Positions 16,814 to 24,465 are shown, numbered from the stretch's first letter. The stretch is DNA of 32,083 nt from Desulfobulbaceae bacterium (GCA_002868955.1 PKTW01000149.1:1-32083), one strand, 5' to 3'. Notes: generated by a model not told the origin, from the letters alone. Numbers and translations: made by a program.

Positions 16814-17788
16814 TCAGCGGTTATATTTTTCCTCACAGGAAAGCAGCAATTCTTTCTGGGCTTGGGCCAGGATCGCCTTGGCCTGGCCGATATCTTCCCG
16901 TATCTGGCCGGCCAGCTCTGCCGGACCGGAAAATTTCTTTTCACCGCGCAGGTATTTCAACAGGTTTATCTTTATCTGCTTCCCGTAAATTTCCTGATTG
17001 AAATCGAATATATGCGTTTCAGCGGACAGGCGATTTTCTCCAAAGGTCGGGTTATAGCCGATATTCAAAACCCCGCCGTAACATTTGCCGTCATAGACAA
17101 CCTGGGTAACATACACTCCATGTTTAGGACAGAGGTCTTCCTCGGATAAATGCAAATTGGCGGTTTTAAAGCCGACAACAGGACCGCCTCTTTTCTTGCC
17201 TTCCTGGACCGTACCCCGGATCTGGTAGCTGCGCCCGAGCAGTTTCTTGACATCCATCATCCGGCCTTCGCGCACCATTTCCCTTATCTTGCTGCTGCTG
17301 ACCAGCATATCATCAACATAGTACGGCTCCACCACTGTGACAGGAAAGCCCTTCAGCCTCCCCTGTTCCTTGAGAAATTCGATGTTACCCTGCCTGCCCT
17401 TGCCAAAGGCATAGTCATACCCGACCACCAGCTCTTTCACGCCGATGGTTCGGACCAGCACTTCATCAACAAAGGCTTCCGCACTGGTTGCTGCAAAATC
17501 CCTGGTAAACGGGATGACCACCAATACGTCGAGACCGGCAAGCGAGATCATTTCAACCTTCTGTTCATAGGTTGAAATGAGCTTTATGCCGATTTCAGGA
17601 CGGATCACCTGCAGGGGATGCGGCTCAAATGTAACTACAACACTGGTGCCCTGCTTTTGATAGGCCCTGCTGACCACTTCGGAAAAGAGCATATGATGTC
17701 CCAGATGCACTCCGTCAAAGTTGCCGATGGTGACAAAGCTGTCAGCAAAGGGCTCTTTAATGTCAGCGAGGGTATTAAATATTTCCAT
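16814..17788 (-). CDS. ribF: Bifunctional riboflavin kinase / FAD synthetase
   Basis: 324 residues. RibF phosphorylates riboflavin to FMN and adenylylates FMN to FAD. The N-terminal FMN adenylyltransferase domain (about 1-180) has FVTIGNFDGVHLGHH at 18-32, a nucleotidyltransferase motif, and later VVGYDYAFGKGRQGN and SSSKIRE. The C-terminal kinase domain (about 185-310) has GFKTANL, GVYV and GVLNIGYNPTFG. The ATG has only a weak ribosome binding site. A promoter candidate lies just upstream, and the gene runs divergently from tRNA-Leu. Confidence 0.96.
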   Translation of the reverse strand: MEIFNTLADIKEPFADSFVTIGNFDGVHLGHHMLFSEVVSRAYQKQGTSVVVTFEPHPLQVIRPEIGIKLISTYEQKVEMISLAGLDVLVVIPFTRDFAATSAEAFVDEVLVRTIGVKELVVGYDYAFGKGRQGNIEFLKEQGRLKGFPVTVVEPYYVDDMLVSSSKIREMVREGRMMDVKKLLGRSYQIRGTVQEGKKRGGPVVGFKTANLHLSEEDLCPKHGVYVTQVVYDGKCYGGVLNIGYNPTFGENRLSAETHIFDFNQEIYGKQIKINLLKYLRGEKKFSGPAELAGQIREDIGQAKAILAQAQKELLLSCEEKYNR

Positions 17789-17810
17789 TGGGTTATGCCA
17801 TTTCTGCAGC

Positions 17811-17838
17811 TTTATACTCTTTTTACGTTTATCCGCAA
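17811..17838 (-). promoter_or_regulatory. Candidate promoter of ribF
   Basis: On the minus strand TTGCGG (17833-17838) is followed by 16 bases and TATAAA (17811-17816). The start would be near 17804, leaving a leader of about 16 bases, too short for a riboswitch. Confidence 0.6.
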
Positions 17839-17886
17839 GCTCTTGCTGGGGGGCAAATAATTTCAGTCGCAGGGATTAAGAACCTC

Positions 17887-17914
17887 TTGACAAATTTCAC
17901 TCCCGTACTAATAT
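17887..17914 (+). promoter_or_regulatory. Promoter of tRNA-Leu
   Basis: A perfect TTGACA (17887-17892) is followed by 16 bases and TAATAT (17909-17914). It lies 16 bases before the tRNA and initiation is expected near 17921. Confidence 0.75.
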
Positions 17915-17930
17915 TGCCACCTGCTTGTGT

Positions 17931-18017
17931 GCCGAAGTGGCGGAATTGGTAGACGCGCTAGGTTCAGGGTCTAGTAGGGGTTTCCCTGTGGGAGTTCAAA
18001 TCTCCCCTTCGGCACCA
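17931..18017 (+). tRNA. tRNA-Leu (anticodon CAG)
   Basis: 87 bases with a class II variable arm and encoded CCA. The acceptor stem GCCGAAG/CTTCGGC is perfect. The anticodon stem CTAGG/TCTAG, with one G-T pair, closes TTCAGGG, giving CAG. Its 3' end lies 6 bases from the 3' end of a broken integrase gene on the other strand, the usual arrangement of a tRNA used as an attachment site. Confidence 0.97.
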
Positions 18018-18022
18018 TTTAT

Positions 18023-18523
18023 TCAAGTCGGCTGTAATCTCAAATGGTTACAGCTTTTTCTTTTTTCGATATGCGAAAATATGCACTCTTTATCTCGTTT
18101 TCGCTCAACTAAACCACCCAGTGCATCATCCAGTCCGCCGCGTCCTTCCCCGGAAATCCAGTACCCGTATATATCGACCGTTGTCTTGATCGAACTGTGT
18201 CCCAACTGCCTCTGGACATAAGCGGAACTCTGGTGTGCCATGAGAAGGCTCGTGGCATACGTATGCCGCAAATCGTGCGGGTTTCTTACCCTGAGACCAG
18301 CCAACTTACAAACCTTTTTTAGGATTGTCTGTATTTTTCTCTGGCTGTAAGGCTGCCGGTTTAATATGCCAGGATCCGGGAAGAGCTGGGCCGTTTCCTC
18401 TCCGCTGCAGCGTTTGAGCATCTCATTGCGAAGCTGCACTGCATACTCCCGGAGTTCAGTCACCAGCAACCCAATGTCAAGGTGTGCGATGGCAATCTTG
18501 ACTCGATATAAGGGTACTAATAG
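18023..18523 (-). pseudogene. Tyrosine recombinase (phage-type integrase), 3' remnant
   Basis: The frame is open from 18523, after an in-frame TGA at 18524-18526, to a stop at 18023-18025. That is about 166 codons, against roughly 350-420 for a whole phage-type integrase. From the TTG at 18469, the C-terminal catalytic core is intact: HDLRHTYA (His65, Arg68), LGH (His91) and VDIYGYW (nucleophile Tyr101). The N-terminal DNA-binding domain and the first catalytic arginine region are missing. No start codon with a ribosome binding site is visible. The gene points at the 3' end of tRNA-Leu. Its last codons overlap the tRNA terminator hairpin, so the final residues are probably not original integrase sequence. 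I read it as an inactive relic of an integrated element. Confidence 0.85.
18031..18066 (+). terminator. Terminator of tRNA-Leu
   Basis: GCTGTAA (18031-18037) pairs with TTACAGC (18048-18054) around a 10-base loop and is followed by TTTTTCTTTTTT. It lies 14 bases after the tRNA and inside the end of the integrase remnant. Confidence 0.85.
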
Positions 18524-18532
18524 TCAAGATTG
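18493..18532. repeat. 11-bp perfect inverted repeat at the truncation point of the integrase
   Basis: CAATCTTGACT (18493-18503) is the reverse complement of AGTCAAGATTG (18522-18532), separated by 18 bases. It straddles the point where the integrase frame ends upstream. It may be an operator, a recombination site or a deletion scar; I cannot tell which. Confidence 0.7.
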
Positions 18533-18701
18533 TGGAAAGATATGTGTATTTCACTTACATCCACATTCCTAACACATTGTGGCACTTGATTTAATCCCTC
18601 CAATTTATTAAAAAACATAGATAATACATAGTAAGAATTATAATACATATACAAATCTTCTCGAGGAATATTATCTGATGAGTTTGGTTGGGTTTGTAAA
18701 T

Positions 18702-18750
18702 AAAGCCTCCAGGGATAGCAATACCTTAGGAGGCTTTTGTGTTTTTTGTT
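18702..18750 (+). promoter_or_regulatory. Terminator-like hairpin in the cytochrome leader
   Basis: AAAGCCTCC (18702-18710) pairs with GGAGGCTTT (18729-18737) around an 18-base loop and is followed by a T-rich run. It lies between a weak TATAAT box (18639-18644) and the cytochrome start at 18810, so it could work as an attenuator or mark the end of the integrated element. It does not match a riboswitch that I recognise. Confidence 0.55.
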
Positions 18751-18809
18751 TGCTGAAATCATAGCATGGGCTGGATCTAATAATAACGCGAACACTAAAG
18801 GAGGTTGGT

Positions 18810-20081
18810 ATGGCTAAAATAAGATTAATTGTATTGATGGGATTGATGATCTTGTTTTTTGCTAGCGCTGCATTAGCTGAAGATGCTTGTGTCGGATGTC
18901 ATCAAAAAATTTCTCCAGGGCAGGTTCAAGACTGGCAGGTCAGCAAACATAGCAAAGAAGATGTAACATGCTCCACTTGTCATGGAGAAACGCATACCAA
19001 AGCAGAAGACGCTAACCTTGCTTTAATGCCTGATGAAAAAGTGTGCGGAGAATGCCATGAAAAACAGTTTCAACAGTTTTCCAAAGGTAAGCACAATTAC
19101 GGTTGGACATCAATGAATGCCATGCCCGTTACCCATGTTGAACCGGATGAGTTAATGGAGGGAGGTAGAGGTTGTGGTGGTTGCCACAATATGGGAATAA
19201 AGTCGGAAGAGCAGAAAAAGAGCCAGCGTGAAAAAGGATATCGATATCAGAATAATTCATGCGATGAGTGTCACACGCGGCATAGTTTTTCCAAGAAAGA
19301 GGCATTGAACCCTAGGGCCTGCCAGCAATGCCATATGGGTTATGACCATCCGCAGTGGGAGATGTGGAGCAGCTCCAAGCATGGCTCGCGCTACCTGACC
19401 CGGGAAGTTGGTGATCTGCCGGAAGGTGCGGCTGCACCTAAATGCCAGGACTGCCATATGTCGGAAGGCAATCACGAAAACAGAACTGCCTGGGGTTTTC
19501 TTGGAGTGCGGCTGCCTTTACCGGAAGACAAGCAATGGGCTGATGACCGGGTCATTATCTTAAAGGCCCTTGGTGTGCTCAACCCGGAAACTGGTGAACC
19601 CACCGCAAGACTTGATACTGTGAAGGCTGTTGATTTAGCTAGGTTGACCGAGGAGGCTTGGAGCACAGAGAGGGAAAAGATGATAAAAACCTGCAGTAAA
19701 TGCCATTCTGAAACCTATGCGCGGGAGCAGCTCAGCATGGGCGACAAGATCATGCAGAAAGCTGACAGACTTATGGCTGAGGCAATTCAGACGGTGGCCG
19801 AACTCTATAAAGATGGGATTATTAAGAAACCGGCGGACTATGCGTTTGCATATCCTGATTTTCTCTATTTTATGCGAACAGGCGGTTCAGACATAGAGCA
19901 TATGTCCCATATAGATCAGGTGCTTTTTGAAATGTACATGAAACACCGGATGCGTACCTACCAGGCTTTCTTCCATGTCAATCCTGATTATGCTTATTGG
20001 TATGGCTGGGCCATGATGACGAAAGATTTGGGAGAGATAAAAGAGCTTGCCCAGACCATGCGCGCTACTCACAAAGAATAG
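18810..20081 (+). CDS. Octaheme c-type cytochrome, hydroxylamine oxidoreductase-like
   Basis: 423 residues. An N-terminal signal peptide (about 1-23, cut after ALA) sends it to the periplasm. Eight CXXCH heme sites are visible: Cys27, 54, 79, 122, 151, 171, 212 and 295. The number and spacing of hemes and the helical, heme-free C-terminus with an aromatic YAYWYGW stretch (394-400) fit the HAO-like octaheme family. Family members either oxidise hydroxylamine or, in other bacteria, reduce nitrite or hydroxylamine to ammonium. In a sulfate reducer I infer a reductive or detoxifying role. AAGGAGG lies 5 bases before the ATG. The gene has its own strong terminator, so it is probably monocistronic and no partner quinol oxidase is next to it. 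It sits beside the tRNA-Leu integration scar and could be acquired. Confidence 0.85.
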   Translation: MAKIRLIVLMGLMILFFASAALAEDACVGCHQKISPGQVQDWQVSKHSKEDVTCSTCHGETHTKAEDANLALMPDEKVCGECHEKQFQQFSKGKHNYGWTSMNAMPVTHVEPDELMEGGRGCGGCHNMGIKSEEQKKSQREKGYRYQNNSCDECHTRHSFSKKEALNPRACQQCHMGYDHPQWEMWSSSKHGSRYLTREVGDLPEGAAAPKCQDCHMSEGNHENRTAWGFLGVRLPLPEDKQWADDRVIILKALGVLNPETGEPTARLDTVKAVDLARLTEEAWSTEREKMIKTCSKCHSETYAREQLSMGDKIMQKADRLMAEAIQTVAELYKDGIIKKPADYAFAYPDFLYFMRTGGSDIEHMSHIDQVLFEMYMKHRMRTYQAFFHVNPDYAYWYGWAMMTKDLGEIKELAQTMRATHKE

Positions 20082-20117
20082 ATTATCTTGTTATTTACTT
20101 TTGAGCTGCCCTATCTC

Positions 20118-20152
20118 AAAAAAGGCAGGATATTTCTGACCCTGCCTTTTTT
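20118..20152 (+). terminator. Rho-independent terminator of the octaheme cytochrome gene
   Basis: AAAAAAGGCAGG (20118-20129) pairs perfectly with CCTGCCTTTTTT (20141-20152) around an 11-base loop, with the T-run in the 3' arm. It begins 36 bases after the stop. Confidence 0.93.
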
Positions 20153-20225
20153 GTTTCAAGACTTACCATGTCTGTAAATGGGAAAAAAATTGATTGATCG
20201 CCTAGTCCTTGTCGGAAAGGAGAGG

Positions 20226-20299
20226 AAACGTTATTAACGTTTATGCAGATTTGCTAAGTCCACACGAAACGAACTAATCATAAAGATGCTTGATTAGTT
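20226..20299. repeat. Two inverted repeats upstream of the split-barrel/dikinase/photolyase unit
   Basis: AAACGTT-3-AACGTTT (20226-20242) and AACTAATCA-10-TGATTAGTT (20272-20299) are both perfect. They lie 113-187 bases before the first gene and look like protein-binding sites. The second can also form a 9-bp RNA hairpin. Confidence 0.6.
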
Positions 20300-20412
20300 T
20301 AGCCTAAAATGACAACATAAGATAAAGGTTAAAAATATAATCGAAAACAATTTTGTTAATAAAAAGCTTGTACAGCTTGACTGCTGTATCGGCAATATTT
20401 TTGGTGAAGTAA

Positions 20413-20892
20413 ATGACAAACAAAAAGCAGCTGCAAAGAGAGATAGCAGAACTGCTTTTATCTCAGAAGCTGGCAGTGCTTGCTACCCAGAGTTCTGAGG
20501 TATTTCCTTATGCCAGCCTTATTGCCTTTGCGGCCACCGATGATCTGCACAAAATTGTGTTTTCCACCCCTAAGGCAACGCGAAAATTTGCCAACATCAA
20601 GCACAATCCAAAGGTTTCGTTGCTCATCGATGATCGGTCCAATAACGCGAAGGACTTTCATGATGCTAAAGCGGTAACTGTTCTGGGAGCCGTTGAGAGG
20701 ATAGATATTGACGCATCCCAAAAGGAACTGGCATCACTGTATTTAAGCAAGCATCCATACCTGGAAGATTTTCTGCGCTCGCCCTCAACTGCATTTATCA
20801 TTATTTCTGTATGGAGCTATTACCTGGTCAGCCGTTTCCAGGAAGTCATGGAACTGCACATCCACGATGAGAACGACATACCTGCTTTCTGA
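20413..20892 (+). CDS. Pyridoxamine 5'-phosphate oxidase-like FMN split-barrel protein
   Basis: 159 residues. The N-terminal helix leads into LAVLATQSSEVFPYASLIAF and later IVFSTPKATRKFANIKHNPKV, which match the split-barrel fold of PPOX-like flavin-binding proteins. Such proteins bind FMN, F420 or heme and often act as small reductases. The specific substrate cannot be read, and pyridoxamine phosphate oxidase itself is unlikely because the family signature C-terminus is absent. GGTGA lies 5 bases before the ATG. The 3' end overlaps the next gene by 26 bases, so expression is coupled to the dikinase and photolyase downstream. Confidence 0.75.
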   Translation: MTNKKQLQREIAELLLSQKLAVLATQSSEVFPYASLIAFAATDDLHKIVFSTPKATRKFANIKHNPKVSLLIDDRSNNAKDFHDAKAVTVLGAVERIDIDASQKELASLYLSKHPYLEDFLRSPSTAFIIISVWSYYLVSRFQEVMELHIHDENDIPAF

Positions 20893-23104
20893 AATAAGCC
20901 AGGATTCAAAGATTTTCGGCGGCAAGGCAACTGCTCTCATGAGATTGCAGGAAGCCGGTTTTAGGTTGCCTGCAACTCTTTGTATCTCAACTGAAGCCTA
21001 TAAGCAGTTTATCAGTGGAAGCAGCATTAAGGAGAAGATCCAACTTGAATTGCACCGCAAGAAGTTTTCTGACATGCGCTGGGAGGAGATCTGGGATGCA
21101 GCGCTCCGGATACGAAATCTTTTTTTGCGCCAAAGGATGCAAGTGGAACTTGCCAGGGAGATCAGCAATGCTTTAGAAAAAAATTTTGCAGGAAATTCTT
21201 TGGTGGTGCGTTCTTCCGCTCCGGAAGAGGATGCGGCAGCAACCTCCTTTGCCGGGCTGCATGAATCCTTTGTGAATATTCGTGGTACTGAGCCGATTCT
21301 TGAGCATGTAAAGCTGGTGTGGGCATCCCTGTGGTCTGACAGGGCCTTGCTGTACCGGCAGGAACTTGATTTGGATTTTGCCAAAAGCTCCATGGCGGTT
21401 GTCGTGCAGGAGCTAGTCGCCGGCGAGGTGTCAGGCGTCACATTCAGTATAAATCCGACTGATGCTACCGAAGGTGTTGTTGAGGCGGTTTACGGACTGA
21501 ACCAGGGACTGGTGGACGGTGCGGTGGAACCTGACCGCTGGATTTTTCATAGAAAAGAGGCATCCATTAAAGAGCATTATACTCCTCAAAGAGAAAAGTT
21601 CATGGCCCCCCAGGGAGATGATGTCATTCTCACCGGGTTACCGGAGAATAAGTCCCTGCAAGCACCACTTAGCCCCGAAGAGGCTGTGGCAATCTACCGG
21701 AAGGCAAAGAAGATCGAGAACGTTTTTGGCAAACCCCAGGATGTGGAATGGACTAAGGTTGGCAACGATTTTTTTATCCTGCAGTCAAGGCCGGTAACCG
21801 CAGGACAGGACGGTGATAAAGACGACAAGAGGGGATGGTATCTCAGCCTGCAAAGGAGTGAGGACAACCTGAAAAAACTGCGTATAAAAATAGAGCAGGA
21901 GCATTTTCCTGCCATGAAAAAAGAAGCAGCGGAACTGGCTAAAATTGACCTCCGGTCTCTTTCGGATAAAGGATTGGCTGGCGAACTTGAAAATCGTTTG
22001 CAAGTAAAGGAAAAATGGACAGCTATCTACTGGGAAGATTTCATACCCTTTGCCCATGGTATGCGCCTTTTTGGCAAGCTTTATAATGATACGGTGAGTC
22101 CCGAGGACCCATTTGAATTTGTCGAACTTCTTTCGAATGTGCCTCTCCTGAGTAAAAATCGCAATAAGGCCTTACGAAAAATTGGCACCTATGTCCAGCA
22201 GCGACCTGATCTGCAGCACGCCATTGCAGCTGGTGGGGCCGGCGCTATAAACGATGCAGAATTTAACAGGCTGATGGAAGGATTTATCAGTCTCTATGGT
22301 GATCCCTTTTGCGGGACCTACAGTGACAGGACCTGTGATGTGAGCAGGGACGAACTGGTAAGCGTTATTATGCAAATGGCCGGCAACAGCACAACTGAGA
22401 AAAAGAGTCAGATCGGCAAAGAAGCAAATAAAGCAGAACTGGAATCTACATTTTTAAAAATATCCAAGGAGGGGGGGAAACGTGCCCGGGCCGAAGGACT
22501 GCTTGATCTGGCCCGGACCAGTTACCGGTTTCGTGATGATGACAACATCGTGCTTGGCAGGATAGAGGAGCAGTTTTTCAAGGCTCTGGAGGAGGGCAGA
22601 CAACGTCTCAAGAAAAGGCATGTTGACGGTGCGGCCCATTTGACAGCAAGAGATGTCCTTCGCAGTTTGGTTGATAAACGATATAAGCTCAGTGGCACAA
22701 AAGCTAAAGAGACACCTGCAAAGCAGGAGAACCAACATATTAAAGCACGTCAGCTACTCGGGCAGCCTGCAGGGCCTGGTATCAGCAGAGGAAGAGCCAG
22801 GGTCATAGATAGCGCCAGGGATTTGGCTCTCTTTAAGAAGGGAGAGGTGCTGGTCTGCGATGCGGTTGAACCCAACATGACCTTTATTGTCCCCCTGGCA
22901 GCAGGGGTGATAGAAAGGCGGGGCGGCATGCTCATTCATGGTGCAATTATAGCCAGGGAATACGGCATAGCCTGTGTCACCGGTGTACCAAATGCAGCAA
23001 CCCTGATTCATACTGGAGATGAAGTGACGGTGGATGGTTACCTTGGGATAGTCACTGTTGGCCAATTGGACAAAACCATCTCTTTGCCAGGTGTTGGAAA
23101 GTGA
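20867..23104 (+). CDS. PEP synthase/PPDK-family dikinase with rifampin-phosphotransferase-like domain order
   Basis: 745 residues. The N-terminus is the PEP/pyruvate-dikinase ATP-grasp domain: GGKATALMRL (18-27), VVRSSAPEEDAAATSFAGLHE (about 113 on) and DVEWTKVGNDFFILQSRPVT near 300. A middle region of about 330 residues without a recognised motif follows. The C-terminal swivelling phosphohistidine domain contains GGMLIHGAIIAREYGIACVTG, with the phospho-accepting His691. The PEP/pyruvate TIM barrel of true PEP synthase is absent. The protein should therefore move a phosphate from ATP via His691 to a substrate held by the middle domain, as rifampin phosphotransferase does. The real substrate is unknown. 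Its ATG overlaps the split-barrel gene by 26 bases, and its stop overlaps the photolyase start (GTGA). Confidence 0.8.
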   Translation: MRTTYLLSEISQDSKIFGGKATALMRLQEAGFRLPATLCISTEAYKQFISGSSIKEKIQLELHRKKFSDMRWEEIWDAALRIRNLFLRQRMQVELAREISNALEKNFAGNSLVVRSSAPEEDAAATSFAGLHESFVNIRGTEPILEHVKLVWASLWSDRALLYRQELDLDFAKSSMAVVVQELVAGEVSGVTFSINPTDATEGVVEAVYGLNQGLVDGAVEPDRWIFHRKEASIKEHYTPQREKFMAPQGDDVILTGLPENKSLQAPLSPEEAVAIYRKAKKIENVFGKPQDVEWTKVGNDFFILQSRPVTAGQDGDKDDKRGWYLSLQRSEDNLKKLRIKIEQEHFPAMKKEAAELAKIDLRSLSDKGLAGELENRLQVKEKWTAIYWEDFIPFAHGMRLFGKLYNDTVSPEDPFEFVELLSNVPLLSKNRNKALRKIGTYVQQRPDLQHAIAAGGAGAINDAEFNRLMEGFISLYGDPFCGTYSDRTCDVSRDELVSVIMQMAGNSTTEKKSQIGKEANKAELESTFLKISKEGGKRARAEGLLDLARTSYRFRDDDNIVLGRIEEQFFKALEEGRQRLKKRHVDGAAHLTARDVLRSLVDKRYKLSGTKAKETPAKQENQHIKARQLLGQPAGPGISRGRARVIDSARDLALFKKGEVLVCDAVEPNMTFIVPLAAGVIERRGGMLIHGAIIAREYGIACVTGVPNAATLIHTGDEVTVDGYLGIVTVGQLDKTISLPGVGK

Positions 23105-24465
23105 GAACTATTCATGAAATAGCACCACAAAGAGTCAGCCTGCTAAAGGAGGGAAATGACACCGGTGGACCAGTTGTATACTGGATGACCCGTGAACAGC
23201 GGGTTGCAGACAACTGGGCGCTTCTCCAGGCGCAGAATTTTGCCATGAAGCATAAAAGGCCGCTGGTTGTGGTTTTCTGTCTCGTGCCCGACTATCCCGG
23301 TGCCAATATCAGGCATTATGGATTTATGCTGAAAGGGCTGCAGGAGGTAGAGCACAATCTGCAAAAGCTGGAAATTCCCTTTATCCTTTTGCCGGGAAAT
23401 CCTCCAGAGACTCTGGCGAGATATCTGAAAAAAATAAAAGGGGCCTTTCTGGTCACCGATTTTGACCCGCTACGGATTAAGCGTTTTTGGCAGAATGATG
23501 TGGCAGCCAACATGGAAGGCTCTTTTTATGTAATTGATGGGCACAACATAGTACCCTGCTGGCACGCATCTCCCAAACAGGAATATGGTGCCTATACTTT
23601 ACGGCCCAAGCTGAAGAAACTGCTACCTGGTTTTCTGTGTGACTTCCCGGCGATTGTGTCATACTCCGTAGGCAGCAAAAAAATTTCTGCTGCACCTGTT
23701 GATTGGCAGAAAATGTATAGCTATGTAAGAGACCACTCCGTTCAGGAGGTAGATTGGCTGATGCCTGGCGAGACCGCAGCCAGGGTGTCGGCCGAACGTT
23801 TTGTCAAGGAAGGCTTACAGAAATATATCCAGAATCGCAATGATCCCAATCTTGACGGTCAATCAAACATCTCTCCCTATCTGCATTTCGGTCATGTTGC
23901 CCCCCAACGGGTTGCTCTGCTCGTGAACGGATCAAAAATATATGCTGAGGCAAAAGAGGCCTTCCTTGAAGAACTTATTATCAGAAGAGAACTGGCGGAT
24001 AACTTTTGCTACTACAACGAAAACTATGATCGTTTTGAGGGATTCCCGAATTGGGCCAGGAAAACCCTGAATGACCACCGAGCTGACAAGAGGGAGTATC
24101 AATATTCCCGGGAAACATTTGAACAAGGCAAGACCCATGACGAATTATGGAATGCAGCCCAGCATCAGATGGTGGAATGGGGAAAAATGCACGGCTATCT
24201 CCGGATGTACTGGGCAAAAAAAATTCTTGAATGGTCAGCTAGCCCTGAACAGGCGCTAAGAACCGCAGTATGCTTAAATGACAAGTATGAACTGGACGGC
24301 AGAGACCCGAACGGGTATACGGGAATTGCCTGGAGTATGGGTGGGGTTCACGATAGAGCATGGAAGGAACGTACCGTTTTGGGCAAAGTCCGGTATATGA
24401 GTTATGCCGGCTGTGTCCGCAAATTTGATGTGAAGCAGTATGTTGCCACGTGGCTAAATAAATAA
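23101..24465 (+). CDS. phrB: Class II deoxyribodipyrimidine (CPD) photolyase
   Basis: 454 residues. It is a flavin enzyme that splits UV-induced cyclobutane pyrimidine dimers using light. The class II marks are VVYWMTREQRVADNWAL (25-41) near the N-terminus and DPNGYTGIAWSMGG, followed by KVRYMSYAGCVRKFDV, in the FAD-binding C-terminal domain. The start is a GTG at 23101 that overlaps the stop of the dikinase by 4 bases. An ATG with a good AGGAGGG at 23156 is out of frame, and the family-conserved RVSLLKEG segment lies before it, so GTG is kept. A photolyase suits an organism exposed to light, or at least periodically near the surface. Confidence 0.93.
   Translation: MRTIHEIAPQRVSLLKEGNDTGGPVVYWMTREQRVADNWALLQAQNFAMKHKRPLVVVFCLVPDYPGANIRHYGFMLKGLQEVEHNLQKLEIPFILLPGNPPETLARYLKKIKGAFLVTDFDPLRIKRFWQNDVAANMEGSFYVIDGHNIVPCWHASPKQEYGAYTLRPKLKKLLPGFLCDFPAIVSYSVGSKKISAAPVDWQKMYSYVRDHSVQEVDWLMPGETAARVSAERFVKEGLQKYIQNRNDPNLDGQSNISPYLHFGHVAPQRVALLVNGSKIYAEAKEAFLEELIIRRELADNFCYYNENYDRFEGFPNWARKTLNDHRADKREYQYSRETFEQGKTHDELWNAAQHQMVEWGKMHGYLRMYWAKKILEWSASPEQALRTAVCLNDKYELDGRDPNGYTGIAWSMGGVHDRAWKERTVLGKVRYMSYAGCVRKFDVKQYVATWLNK

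Larger units (their letters stand above)
20082..20412. other. 331-base gap with a terminator and two operator-like inverted repeats
   Basis: No gene is visible. After the terminator (20118-20152) the sequence turns AT-rich. It holds AAACGTT/AACGTTT (20226-20242, 3-base spacer) and AACTAATCA/TGATTAGTT (20272-20299, 10-base spacer). A TATAAT box lies at 20336-20341 without a good -35 partner. These probably control the three-gene unit that starts at 20413, but no cognate regulator is in the window. Confidence 0.6.

Noticed and set aside
18690-18745. Resemblance of AAAGCCTCC to part of the cyclic di-GMP (GEMM) riboswitch
   Set aside because: The conserved second half of that aptamer and the closing stem are missing; a simple hairpin explains the match.
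18517-18795. 92-codon minus-strand frame between the integrase remnant and the cytochrome gene
   Set aside because: Composition follows AT-rich non-coding sequence, it shows no integrase motif, and it covers the cytochrome promoter region.
23156-23188. ATG with a strong AGGAGGG just inside the photolyase gene
   Set aside because: It is out of frame and opens only a 10-codon frame; the conserved class II N-terminus lies in the GTG frame.
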